Assembly: GCA_900318615.1 (NCBI GenBank)
Contig: ONLK01000003.1
Span: forward strand, 4,293-68,292
Direction of reading: 5' to 3'
DNA: 64,000 nucleotides
Source of the DNA: an uncultured Eubacteriales bacterium
GTDB taxonomy: Bacteria > Bacillota > Clostridia > Lachnospirales > Lachnospiraceae
Positions within the stretch are counted from its first letter, which is position 1. The number at the start of each line of letters is the position of its first letter. The notes beneath the pieces were generated by a model that did not search any database, was not told the origin of the DNA, and saw only the letters and a program-made list of their open reading frames with translations. The translations under genes and the position numbers were made by a program. This document shows, piece after piece, positions 1 to 7,816 of the stretch.

Positions 1-1
1 C

Positions 2-2062
2 CATATCATTATAACGACCATTCAGAAGCTCTCCAACTTCATCAAGAAGAATCCGGGCCATGAAGTCTACCAAAAGCATGTGGTCATCATCTTTGACGAA
101 TGCCACCGCAGCCAGTTTGGTGACATGCATACGGCTATCGTCAAGAGTTTCAAAAAGTATCATTTGTTCGGATTTACCGGCACGCCGATCTTCGCGATGA
201 ATACCGGTGCGGTCCGGAACCCGCAGTTTTTCACGACTGAGCAGACCTTCGGAGACCAGCTTCACACCTATACAATTGTGGATGCCATCAATGACAAGAA
301 CGTTCTGCCCTTCCGTGTGGACTATATCAAAACCATGGACACGGACCCGGATATCGATGATAAGGATGTCTGGGATATCGACCGCGAAAAGGCCTTTATG
401 GCTCCCAAGAGGATTGAGCTCGTGACCAGGTATATCCTGGAACACTTCGACCAGAAGACCTATCGCGGTGACAAGACGTATCTATTCAATTCCCTGATGA
501 ATATCGCGGATGTTGCTTCCGGAGCAAACGGAACAGTAGAAGAGGTGAAGCAGAAGCAGCGCGTCAGCGGCTTCAATGCGATCCTCTGTGTGGCATCTGT
601 ACCGATGGCAAGGTTATATTATCAGGAATTCCAGAGGCAGATGGCCACCGATCCGACAAAGAAACTGCGGATTGCCACTATTTATAGCTATGGGGCCAAT
701 GAAGCCGAGCCGGACGCGGATCTCCTGGATGAAGAAAACAGTGAGGATACCAGTGCACTGGATCAGACCAGCCGGGATTTTCTTGATAAGGCTATCCAGG
801 ATTACAATGAGATGTTCCATACGAACTACTCCACCGATGGCGACCGGTTCCAGAATTATTATAAAGATGTATCGCTCCGGATGAAGAACAAGGAGCTGGA
901 CCTCCTGATCGTAGTCAATATGTTCCTGACCGGCTTTGATGCAACAACGCTGAATACCCTCTGGGTTGATAAGAATCTGCGGATGCACGGCCTGATCCAG
1001 GCATTCAGCCGGACCAACCGTATCCTGAACAGCATCAAGACCTTCGGCAATATCGTTTGCTTCCGAAACCTCCAGAAACGGGTAGATGCAGCTATTTCCC
1101 TGTTCGGAGATAAGAATGCAGGCGGCATCGTACTGCTTCAGAAATTCGATGCGTATTATCACGGTTATGTTGATATGGAAGACAAGCCGCATCCCGGCTA
1201 TGTGGACATGATCGATGAACTGACTACCAATTTTCCACTGTCCGAGCCACAGATTGTCGGAGAACAGAATCAGAAGGACTTCATAGCCTTATTTGGCGCG
1301 ATTCTTCGGATGCGCAATCTTCTGTCATCCTTCGATGAATTCAAAGGTCGTGAGTTGATTTCCGAGCGGGATCTGCAAGATTACCTGGGAAGGTATCAGG
1401 ATCTCCGGGATGAGTGGAGAAGAAAACGTGAAGATAAGGATGCAGAGGATATCACGGATGATCTGGTCTTCGAGGTTGAGCTGATCCGGCAGATCGAGAT
1501 CAATATTGATTACATTCTGCTTCTGGTTAAGAAGTACCATGATACCCACTGCACCGACAAGGAAGTGCTGATCACGATACAGAAGGCCATTGATGCAAGT
1601 CCGGAGCTGCGCAGCAAGAAGGCGCTGATCGAGACCTTTATTGCCGGGATCAATGATGTGGAAGATGTCATGGCCGAGTGGCATGATTACGTGGCCGAGG
1701 AGCGAGAGCGGCAGCTCATGGAGATCATCACCACGGAGAAACTGAAGGAAGCTGAGACCAGGAAGTTTCTGGAGAACGCTTTCCGGGATGGTGAGATCCG
1801 GACCACCGGCACGGATGTTGATAAGCTGATGCCGCCGGTTTCCCGCTTTGGTGGAGGCGGCAGGGCAAAGAAAAAGCAAGGGGTCATTGATAAACTGAAG
1901 GCATTCTTCGAGAGGTTCTTCGGTCTGGGTAGTGCGAGTTTTACGGCTGACGAGCAGAAACCTAAGGCAGTTGTTTATAACATGACGCCGCCGATGCACA
2001 GTATGGTGGCAGAACCAAGACCAGAGTACGGGAAGAAGCATGAAGATCCTACAGAGGGGTGA
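2..2062 (+). CDS. hsdR: Type I restriction enzyme subunit R (HsdR), 5' truncated by window edge
   Basis: The reading frame is open from base 2, so the gene begins left of the window and 686 C-terminal residues are visible. HsdR is the ATP-dependent translocase and nuclease subunit of a type I restriction-modification complex. Visible residues 32-35 are DECH (helicase motif II), followed soon by GFTGTP (motif III). VNMFLTGFDA and QAFSRTNR around residues 305-340 match motifs V and VI of the HsdR motor. The nuclease domain and Walker A motif would lie upstream, outside the window. The C-terminal third is charged and helical, as expected for the part that contacts the methylase. hsdM and hsdS are not seen and would have to be upstream. 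The stop codon is 5 bases before the next start, suggesting co-transcription. Family assignment is firm; activity cannot be judged from a fragment. Confidence 0.95.
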   Translation, partial: HIIITTIQKLSNFIKKNPGHEVYQKHVVIIFDECHRSQFGDMHTAIVKSFKKYHLFGFTGTPIFAMNTGAVRNPQFFTTEQTFGDQLHTYTIVDAINDKNVLPFRVDYIKTMDTDPDIDDKDVWDIDREKAFMAPKRIELVTRYILEHFDQKTYRGDKTYLFNSLMNIADVASGANGTVEEVKQKQRVSGFNAILCVASVPMARLYYQEFQRQMATDPTKKLRIATIYSYGANEAEPDADLLDEENSEDTSALDQTSRDFLDKAIQDYNEMFHTNYSTDGDRFQNYYKDVSLRMKNKELDLLIVVNMFLTGFDATTLNTLWVDKNLRMHGLIQAFSRTNRILNSIKTFGNIVCFRNLQKRVDAAISLFGDKNAGGIVLLQKFDAYYHGYVDMEDKPHPGYVDMIDELTTNFPLSEPQIVGEQNQKDFIALFGAILRMRNLLSSFDEFKGRELISERDLQDYLGRYQDLRDEWRRKREDKDAEDITDDLVFEVELIRQIEINIDYILLLVKKYHDTHCTDKEVLITIQKAIDASPELRSKKALIETFIAGINDVEDVMAEWHDYVAEERERQLMEIITTEKLKEAETRKFLENAFRDGEIRTTGTDVDKLMPPVSRFGGGGRAKKKQGVIDKLKAFFERFFGLGSASFTADEQKPKAVVYNMTPPMHSMVAEPRPEYGKKHEDPTEG

Positions 2063-2067
2063 CGGGT

Positions 2068-2901
2068 ATGGCATACGGAAAAGAGATTGAACTATTCTTG
2101 GTGAATGGAACAGCTGACAGTCTCATTACAGCAGAACTGTCCAACTGGAACGGTAAGGCGATCAAAATTCCCAGGACGGAAGTTGCTGCTTGTGACCGTG
2201 ATGATATCAAAGGCGTTGGAGTTTATTTTTTGATCTGCCAGGAGGATGATGGAACGGATTCTGTGTATATTGGTGAGGCGGAAAATGTTCTGGACCGTCT
2301 CGCACAACACCTGCGCGATTATCAGTCCGGTAAAGAGAAATATTACTGGAATACCGCTGTCATTTTCGTTGGGAGGGATCTGAATAAAGCTCTTATCCGG
2401 TATCTTGAAAACCGGTTTGTTGAGATCGCAAAAGACTGCGGGCGGTATGCCATTCTGACCAAAAATACATACAAAAATACCGTACTTAAGGAAGCTCAGA
2501 TTGCTTCGATGGAGGAATTCATCGACAATGTGAAGATCCTCATTAATACGTTGGGATATAAGGTACTGGTACCGGTTCCAAAAGCATCCGACGATACAGT
2601 ATATCTTTACTGTAAAGGAGCTGGTGCATCTGCAAAAGGCTTCGTCAGCGCTGGTGGTTTCACTGTTTTGGAAGGTTCGATTATTTCCGACCATACGGTT
2701 CCATCTTTGGAAACGAAAGGTAAAACATATTTCAAACTGCGGAATAACCTGATCAAAGATGGTGTTATTATTGACAGGGCATTTACCAGAGACTACGAGT
2801 TTAATGCTCCTTCAGCCGCATCGGCAGTCATTCTGGGACATACATCAAATGGGAATGTTGACTGGAAAACTTCGGATGGAACTAAGCTGAAAGACCTTTG
2901 A
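2068..2901 (+). CDS. GIY-YIG nuclease-family protein with C-terminal DUF4357 domain
   Basis: A 277-residue protein. GVYFL near residues 51-55 and VYIGEAENVLDRL around residues 67-79 form the GIY-YIG core, with a conserved Arg in the second strand-helix and a Glu in LENRFVEIAK (about residue 115) as likely metal ligand. The C-terminal 50 residues (SAVILGHTSNGNVDW) match DUF4357, a domain often attached to GIY-YIG proteins beside restriction systems. The start at 2068 is chosen because GAGGGG lies 8 bases upstream; an in-frame GTG at 2059 overlapping the hsdR stop is a weaker alternative. It directly follows hsdR and probably belongs to the same defence operon. Proteins of this type are often annotated as methionine sulfoxide reductase-like or hypothetical; the nuclease role is inferred from the fold only. 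Confidence 0.85.
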   Translation: MAYGKEIELFLVNGTADSLITAELSNWNGKAIKIPRTEVAACDRDDIKGVGVYFLICQEDDGTDSVYIGEAENVLDRLAQHLRDYQSGKEKYYWNTAVIFVGRDLNKALIRYLENRFVEIAKDCGRYAILTKNTYKNTVLKEAQIASMEEFIDNVKILINTLGYKVLVPVPKASDDTVYLYCKGAGASAKGFVSAGGFTVLEGSIISDHTVPSLETKGKTYFKLRNNLIKDGVIIDRAFTRDYEFNAPSAASAVILGHTSNGNVDWKTSDGTKLKDL

Positions 2902-3206
2902 TCGTATTACTTGAAGAAGGACCTGACAACAATGCATTTTGAAATGTAATTTCTGGTCTCTCAGAAGTTGCTGTTCAACGATTGGGGTATGGAGCTTCTG
3001 AAAACCGCATGCAGGGAAAACGATTGAACTATTTCTGGTGAAGGGAACTGCTGACAGTTTTATTACGGCAGTACCGTTCGATCAGAGAAAAAGAGAAGCG
3101 TGTACGCCGTCTGAATTGAAAAATCAATCGTACGGTAGAAAACCGCTTCTCCTTGAAGATAGAATACAGTGTGTACTGACACTTGTCAATTTGCTTATAC
3201 GCTTTG
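2902..3206. other. Intergenic stretch with no intact gene
   Basis: No supported gene, tRNA or clear terminator was found here. It holds the decayed copy of the GIY-YIG gene start (3014-3071, separate entry). The remainder is unassigned and leads into the 29-bp direct repeats. Confidence 0.5.
3014..3071 (+). pseudogene. Decayed duplicate of the GIY-YIG gene 5' end
   Basis: Bases 3014-3071 align without gaps to 2077-2134, the first codons of the GIY-YIG gene, with about 48 of 58 bases identical by hand count. The encoded peptide TIELFLVKGTADSFITA parallels EIELFLVNGTADSLITA. Similarity ends soon after, and the frame runs on into unrelated sequence to about 3265. There is no ribosome site or good start codon. 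This looks like a remnant of a second, related gene or of a partial duplication left by recombination. Confidence 0.7.
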
Positions 3207-3327
3207 GACAAAATGGGACACGACGCGACAAAATGGGATTCCTGGGACGAGATGAGACAAAATGAGATTCTTGGGACGGAATGCGACAGAATGCGAAAAG
3301 TGGGGACCCAATGCGACAGTTAATGTG
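3207..3327 (+). repeat. Imperfect 29-bp direct repeats at the left of the mobilization module
   Basis: Units start with GACAAAATGGGA or a variant at 3207, 3227, 3256, 3285 and a partial at 3315. Spacings are 20, 29, 29 and 30 bases, so two full copies are nearly identical and the outer ones are degenerate. The repeats do not code for a convincing protein. Direct repeats upstream of a relaxase gene fit accessory-protein binding sites at an oriT or an old replication origin; that role is inferred. Confidence 0.7.
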
Positions 3328-3454
3328 CTATCATGTAGACTGTGAAGACAGAGGGGTTCTGAATATCCCTATAATATCCATGATGGCGGCAAGTCTTGTT
3401 TGCCGGACCGGATATAGAATACAGATAATATAAACGAATAAGATACGTTTCTAT

Positions 3455-3510
3455 AATGGGCAGAGTAAAGCTCTCAACGATTTTCGTTGAGGGCTTTTAC
3501 TTTGCCCATT
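3455..3510. other. Long hairpin (about 26-bp arms, 3-base loop), candidate oriT or regulatory RNA
   Basis: The left arm 3455-3480 pairs with 3484-3510 with two mismatches and one bulged base. A TATAAT-like hexamer (3452-3457) overlaps the base of the left arm. The right arm contains no long T-run after the stem, so a simple terminator is less likely. The position, about 215 bases before the relaxase start, suits a transfer origin, but this is inference. Confidence 0.6.
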
Positions 3511-3516
3511 ATTTAT

Positions 3517-3558
3517 AAACACCGCGCAGATGATGGTCTTTGTGTACGGGCGGTGTTT
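3517..3558. other. Inverted repeat AAACACCGC / GCGGTGTTT
   Basis: Nine-base perfect arms at 3517-3525 and 3550-3558 enclose a 24-base loop. It sits between the two larger hairpins and is probably part of the same structured region. Confidence 0.5.
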
Positions 3559-3588
3559 ACGAGTAGCGGGTCGAGGGCGGCAGCCCCG

Positions 3589-3626
3589 CCCAGTAGAGAT
3601 GATGGGAACCGTCATCTCGTACTGGG
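3589..3626. other. Second hairpin upstream of the relaxase
   Basis: The outer arms CCCAGTA (3589-3595) and TACTGGG (3620-3626) flank inner arms GAGATGATGG and CCGTCATCTC, giving a stem of about 17 pairs with one bulged G and a GAA loop. A short GGGCGG/CCGCCC stem precedes it (3575-3591). The cluster of three stems in 170 bases before the relaxase is the best candidate for oriT. Confidence 0.6.
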
Positions 3627-3724
3627 TATTGCCTGCCGCGAGAGAAAACAAAACCGGAAGAGTGAATGAGGCAGGGCAAGCATGGTAAACCTGCGGAAAT
3701 GATGAATTTACGGGAGGACACACA

Positions 3725-5113
3725 ATGAAACTGACAAGGCACAATGGCCGTTCCGGCAAAAATGGGACTTACAATCCGAAACACAATGACCGGCGATTTG
3801 ATGTGGAACACAGTGAACACATCGATGCCGGGAGAACCGGCAAGAATGTCTACTGGGACTGTTACCAGGGATATCATTATCCGGAAACTCCGGATCAGGA
3901 AAGCAGTATCGCTCATTCCTTTGAAGAGATTGAAAGTCTTTATTACTGGGAACATTATGAAGACTTCTGCAACGCACAGCATGAACGGAACCGGAAGACA
4001 GGACACTCAGAACGGAACCGCTCTCCGGATGATCTGCGCCTGGATAAAAAGACCTGTCCGGAAGAATCCCTGATCCAGATCGGAACGATCGAAGAAGCTG
4101 TTTCCGGTGAAACACTCCGTCAGATAGCGGTTGATTTTTTTGAGGAATTTGAAGAACGGTTCGGGAAACGCGTTCATATCCTGGACTGGTCTTTACACCT
4201 GGACGAGGCAACACCGCATATTCATGAACGGCATGTATTTGACTGCCCCAATCGATACGGTGAAATTGCACCACAGCAGGAGAAAGCTCTGGAGGCACTT
4301 GGGATTGAATTGCCGCATCCTGATCAGAAACCCGGAAGAACGAATAACAGGAAAATGACGTTCGACGCTATCTGCAGGACTATGCTGTTCGACATTGTAA
4401 AGGGGTACGGACTGCATCTGGATGAGGAACCGGATTATGGGGGACGAAAGTATCTGGAAAAGCAGGACTATATTGTTATGAAAAAGCGAAAAAAACTGAA
4501 GGAAGTTTCCGGGCAGTTGGAGGAGCTTGAGACTGAGAAGAAGAACAGCGAGGTCAGCCTGGATAATAAGCGTGCCTGGATCGCGGAGTACGACAGGATC
4601 CTGAGAGAGAAGGAAAGGCAGATCGAAGCGAAGGAAGCGCAGCTTTCTGAACTTCAGGAAACGGTTCACCAGAGTGAACGGAAATTGGAAACATTAACAT
4701 CGAAACCTGCGGATACAGAAACCTTTATCCAAGTGATTTCCGACACTGCTTATGAAAAAGCGGTGGAGACCGTGACGGAGAAAGTGGCTGAAGAGACACA
4801 TAACATGGATTTTGAAGTGATCGAACGGTTTAGAGAAAAAGTCAAAACAAACCTTCCGTTTGAGGTTAAGTTCAGAAGGGTGGTATATGATATCACGGCG
4901 ATGCTGATGGAAGATTTTCGAGGGATGACTAAGAAAATTACGGATAAGCTTCATTCCCTGTTTTCTGATGAAGGGTTTCGTGCGCATATGACGGATCCGA
5001 TCAGGTCAGAGGTTCGAGAACGGCTGCTGTTTGGTCCGCCAATGGATGATGACATTGATGAAGCGGAACCGGAGAAGGAACCGGCAACAGTAAGGAGACA
5101 CCGGTCACGATAA
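3725..5113 (+). CDS. MobV/Pre-type relaxase (plasmid recombination/mobilization enzyme)
   Basis: A 462-residue protein expected to nick the element's oriT and remain bound to the transferred strand. Residues 158-168 read HLDEATPHIHE, the metal-binding histidine motif HxDExTPHxH of MobV/Pre relaxases; His158, His166 and His168 are the likely ligands. The N-terminal region (1-60) with HIDAGRTGKNVYWD resembles the nucleophile-bearing part of these proteins, although the catalytic Tyr cannot be fixed by eye. Residues about 245-325 are a long charged coiled coil, typical of the MobV C-terminal half. GGGAGG lies 9 bases before the ATG. It opens an operon with the CHC2 and VapE-like genes. The assignment rests on the histidine motif and on gene context. 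Confidence 0.85.
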   Translation: MKLTRHNGRSGKNGTYNPKHNDRRFDVEHSEHIDAGRTGKNVYWDCYQGYHYPETPDQESSIAHSFEEIESLYYWEHYEDFCNAQHERNRKTGHSERNRSPDDLRLDKKTCPEESLIQIGTIEEAVSGETLRQIAVDFFEEFEERFGKRVHILDWSLHLDEATPHIHERHVFDCPNRYGEIAPQQEKALEALGIELPHPDQKPGRTNNRKMTFDAICRTMLFDIVKGYGLHLDEEPDYGGRKYLEKQDYIVMKKRKKLKEVSGQLEELETEKKNSEVSLDNKRAWIAEYDRILREKERQIEAKEAQLSELQETVHQSERKLETLTSKPADTETFIQVISDTAYEKAVETVTEKVAEETHNMDFEVIERFREKVKTNLPFEVKFRRVVYDITAMLMEDFRGMTKKITDKLHSLFSDEGFRAHMTDPIRSEVRERLLFGPPMDDDIDEAEPEKEPATVRRHRSR

Positions 5114-5135
5114 GCCGGGGAGGGAGAATAATCAC

Positions 5136-5768
5136 ATGAGTATCTATTCGGAAGTAAAAGAAGCTGTCACAACCAGGGATGCAGCTGTTCATTACGGACA
5201 CCGTATCAGCCGGAACGGTATGATGCGGTGTCCGTTTCATAATGATAGAACACCGAGCATGAAAGTGGATCAGAATTTTATCTGCTTCGGCTGCCAGGAG
5301 AAGGGTGACGTGATCCGTTTCACGGAGAAGCTGTTCGGACTCACGCCTTTTGAAGCAGCGAAGAAACTGATCAACGACTTTGGCCTGGCCATTGAAATGA
5401 AAGAAACAGGAAATTCTCCACCGGACAATAAAAAAGCAAAACCGGTGAAATCGCGAATTCCGCAGAAAGGGAAAGAAGATCACCGGGCAGAGCTTTTCCT
5501 GAAAACGAAAAAGCGGATGGAAAAGGTTTATTGCAATTATTTCCGGGTTCTGAATGAATGGCGGGAACGGTATGCACCCTGTTCAAAAACGGATGCATTC
5601 CATCCGCTGTTTGAGGAAGCACTCCGGAAAACAGATTATGTGGAATACATTCTTGATATTCTTCAGGAAGGATCCGTAAAAGAAATAGCTGCGCTGATGA
5701 TCGAGAAGGGGAGGGAGGTGAAAGAATTTGAAGAACGATTTAAATATGGACGAGCTGAAAAGAATTGA
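5136..5768 (+). CDS. CHC2 zinc-finger, DnaG-primase N-terminal-like protein
   Basis: A 210-residue protein whose first 80 residues match the zinc-binding domain of DnaG primase: Cys32, His35, Cys50 and Cys53 in CPFH and CFGC. The conserved stretch DVIRFTEKLFGLTPFEAAKKL follows the zinc site, as in DnaG. There is no TOPRIM catalytic domain, so it is not a complete primase by itself. The C-terminal half (110-210) is basic and helical and not recognised. The start at 5136 has GGGGAGGGAG 8-17 bases upstream. Its 3' end overlaps the VapE-like gene by 41 bases. The pair probably supports replication of the excised element, the CHC2 protein recognising DNA or priming and the VapE-like partner acting as helicase. 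Confidence 0.85.
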   Translation: MSIYSEVKEAVTTRDAAVHYGHRISRNGMMRCPFHNDRTPSMKVDQNFICFGCQEKGDVIRFTEKLFGLTPFEAAKKLINDFGLAIEMKETGNSPPDNKKAKPVKSRIPQKGKEDHRAELFLKTKKRMEKVYCNYFRVLNEWRERYAPCSKTDAFHPLFEEALRKTDYVEYILDILQEGSVKEIAALMIEKGREVKEFEERFKYGRAEKN

Positions 5769-7155
5769 TCCGGAGACTCTGGACAGGCTTGATGCGGTTA
5801 TGGATGACCTTCAGGGAGCGATGCCTGCGGCAGAATTAAAAGAATTACTTGAAACGACCCGGAAGGGAGAAATGAAGCAGACGCTCAAAAACTGCGTAAT
5901 GGTATTCCGCCATGACATAAATTTTTATGGAAAGATCCGGTATAACCTCATGTCACAGAGGGTAGATGTGATCGGAAAATTGCCATGGAAAAGAACAACC
6001 ATATGCGATCATTTTACAGACAGCGATTTCCGGGTGGCGCATCTTTATCTGGAGGAACACTATGATCTCCGGATACATAAACGTATTGATGAAGCAGTGC
6101 TGATCGTTGCAGCCGAAAAACAGTATCATCCAATCCGGGATTATCTGAACAATCTGCCTCCATGGGACAAAACGGAAAGAGTCCGGTATGCGCTGCATAA
6201 GTACCTGGGCGCGGAACCCAGCGACTATACTTATGAACTTCTGAAGTATTTTATGCTTGGCGCTGTGAGCAGGGTGTTTAATCCTGGAGTGAAATATGAT
6301 TACATTCTATGCCTTGTAGGGGGGCAGGGAGCCGGGAAATCCAGTTTTTTCCGTTCCCTTGCTGTCAGGGATGAATGGTTCTGCGATGATCTGAAGAACC
6401 TGGAGAGCGAGAAAGTATATGAAAAGATGATGGGACACTGGATCATCGAATTAGCTGAGATGGTGGCAACGAGTAATGCCAGGACAAACGAGGCGAACAA
6501 ATCATTCCTGAGCCGTATGAAGGAAACATTCAGGATCCCGTATGAAAAATTCCCCGAGGACAGGCCAAGGCAGTGCGTCTTCTGCGGTACTACAAATAAA
6601 AAGACATTCCTGCCAAATGACCGGAGCGGGAACAGGAGATTTCTCCCGATCCAGTGTGATGAGGAAAAGGCAGAAGCCTTTATTCTCGATGATGAACTAG
6701 CAGCAAGGGCCTATTTTGACCAGATGTGGGCCGAGATCATGGAGATCTACCGCACAGGGAAATTCAGTCTGAAGCTGACAAAAGAACTGGAGGGGCAGAT
6801 AAGTGAATACCAGAAGGCATTCACGCCGGAAGATGCTGACCTGGGGACGATCCTCGCGTTCATGCAGGATACGACAGAGCAAAGGGTCTGCTCAAAGATG
6901 CTGTTCAGGGAAGCGCTGAAAAATGATTATATACAGCCTCAGCGCTGGCAGACGAACGAGATTTGTGAAGAGGTCAATTACCTGATCCGGACGGGGCAGC
7001 TCACTGGGTGGCGCGCCTATGACAGCCCAAAGCGGTTCAGAAACTATGGAACACAGAAAGGCTGGGAACGGATCCCTGGATCTGTCAACTTGGCTGCGTC
7101 AATCGGCACAGAATTCGTGAAAGTACCGAAAGGAACGAAGACACCATTTGACTGA
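5728..7155 (+). CDS. VapE-like (virulence-associated E) P-loop helicase/replication protein
   Basis: A 475-residue protein of the VapE family found in phage-like islands and mobilizable elements. GGQGAGKS at residues 198-205 is the Walker A motif; HWIIELAEM about 40 residues later contains the acidic Walker B. CVFCGTTNKKTFLPNDRSGNRR (around 285-305) is a conserved family signature with a sensor Asn and arginine-finger region. The proposed start is TTG at 5728, placed 7 bases after GGAGGTG; ATG 5746 is a possible alternative. The gene overlaps the CHC2 gene by 41 bases, implying translational coupling. Together they resemble primase-helicase modules that replicate integrated elements after excision. 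The non-coding DNA after its stop contains eight GTTGAC hexamers, which could be its origin. Confidence 0.88.
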   Translation: MKNDLNMDELKRIDPETLDRLDAVMDDLQGAMPAAELKELLETTRKGEMKQTLKNCVMVFRHDINFYGKIRYNLMSQRVDVIGKLPWKRTTICDHFTDSDFRVAHLYLEEHYDLRIHKRIDEAVLIVAAEKQYHPIRDYLNNLPPWDKTERVRYALHKYLGAEPSDYTYELLKYFMLGAVSRVFNPGVKYDYILCLVGGQGAGKSSFFRSLAVRDEWFCDDLKNLESEKVYEKMMGHWIIELAEMVATSNARTNEANKSFLSRMKETFRIPYEKFPEDRPRQCVFCGTTNKKTFLPNDRSGNRRFLPIQCDEEKAEAFILDDELAARAYFDQMWAEIMEIYRTGKFSLKLTKELEGQISEYQKAFTPEDADLGTILAFMQDTTEQRVCSKMLFREALKNDYIQPQRWQTNEICEEVNYLIRTGQLTGWRAYDSPKRFRNYGTQKGWERIPGSVNLAASIGTEFVKVPKGTKTPFD

Positions 7156-7188
7156 TTTCCAGGCTGATCAAAGAAAATAACACATGAA

Positions 7189-7393
7189 GTTGACGCTTCC
7201 GTTGACATCAGGTTGACAGGAAAAGGAGATCTTCTGAAGCCGAGAACGCCGATATTTAAGGGATTTCTCGTACTTATGTCAACTGTCAACGTCAACTCGG
7301 GGTAAAATAGTAATTTTAGATCAGGGACGGAATCATCATGAGCAGGACAAAAATGAAATTTTTTTGGAGGGCAAGTTGACATCACAAGTTGAC
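7189..7393. repeat. Array of eight GTTGAC hexamers (candidate iterons)
   Basis: GTTGAC occurs at 7189, 7201, 7212, 7375 and 7388, and its complement GTCAAC at 7278, 7285 and 7291. That is three direct copies spaced 11-12 bases, three inverted copies spaced 6-7, then two direct copies spaced 13. Chance expectation for a given hexamer on either strand in about 200 bases is near 0.1. The array fills most of the 333-base gap between the VapE-like gene and xis and has no supported ORF. It fits a replication-initiator or excisionase binding region. Confidence 0.75.
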
Positions 7394-7434
7394 AAGCCCC
7401 TTTTTGAGCGATAAGGCCGGAAAGTGACAGCCGA

Positions 7435-7446
7435 GCTCGTACGAGC
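7435..7446. other. Perfect 12-bp palindrome GCTCGTACGAGC
   Basis: A self-complementary 12-mer 42 bases before the xis start. It could be an operator for the xis-int transcript or part of the recombination region. No protein partner is evident. Confidence 0.4.
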
Positions 7447-7488
7447 GGGTATTGGACGGAACAGGTTATTAAAGGCAGGTGAGACAGA

Positions 7489-7695
7489 ATGCAGGAAAAG
7501 ATGGAAAAGGTTCCAATTCACCAGAAACTAACACTGACAATTCGGGAAGCGGCTGAATACAGCAACATCGGGATCAACAAGATCGATGCTCTGCTGAGAG
7601 CGCCGGGCTGCCCGTTTGTGCTGTTTGTGGGATCTAAGAAACTGGTGAAACGAAAAGAATTTGAAGAATATATACGATCACAGGTCGCGATATAA
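7489..7695 (+). CDS. xis: Excisionase, Tn916 Xis family
   Basis: A 68-residue protein with LTIREAAEYSNIGINKIDAL, the winged-helix helix-turn-helix of Tn916-type excisionases, followed by the wing GSKKLVKRKEFEEYI. Such proteins bend DNA at the attachment sites and direct the integrase toward excision. GGCAGGTGAG lies about 7 bases before ATG 7489; ATG 7501 is a second possible start. It is 121 bases upstream of the integrase start, the usual xis-int order. Family match is strong for so short a protein. Confidence 0.88.
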   Translation: MQEKMEKVPIHQKLTLTIREAAEYSNIGINKIDALLRAPGCPFVLFVGSKKLVKRKEFEEYIRSQVAI

Positions 7696-7816
7696 AAACA
7701 ACCTACTGCCAAAAAGGCGGTTATTTTATGCGAAAAACATTGAGTCAGGAGCCTTTACATGATACAATAATGTGTCGTGTTGGGCTCTTTTTGCTATGGA
7801 AAGGAGACCAGCAGAT

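Noticed and set aside
3038..3265. 75-residue frame as a real gene
   Set aside because: It is the GIY-YIG remnant running into the direct repeats, with no ribosome site.
7189..7393. CRISPR array
   Set aside because: Repeats are 6 bases, in both orientations, with irregular spacing; no cas genes.
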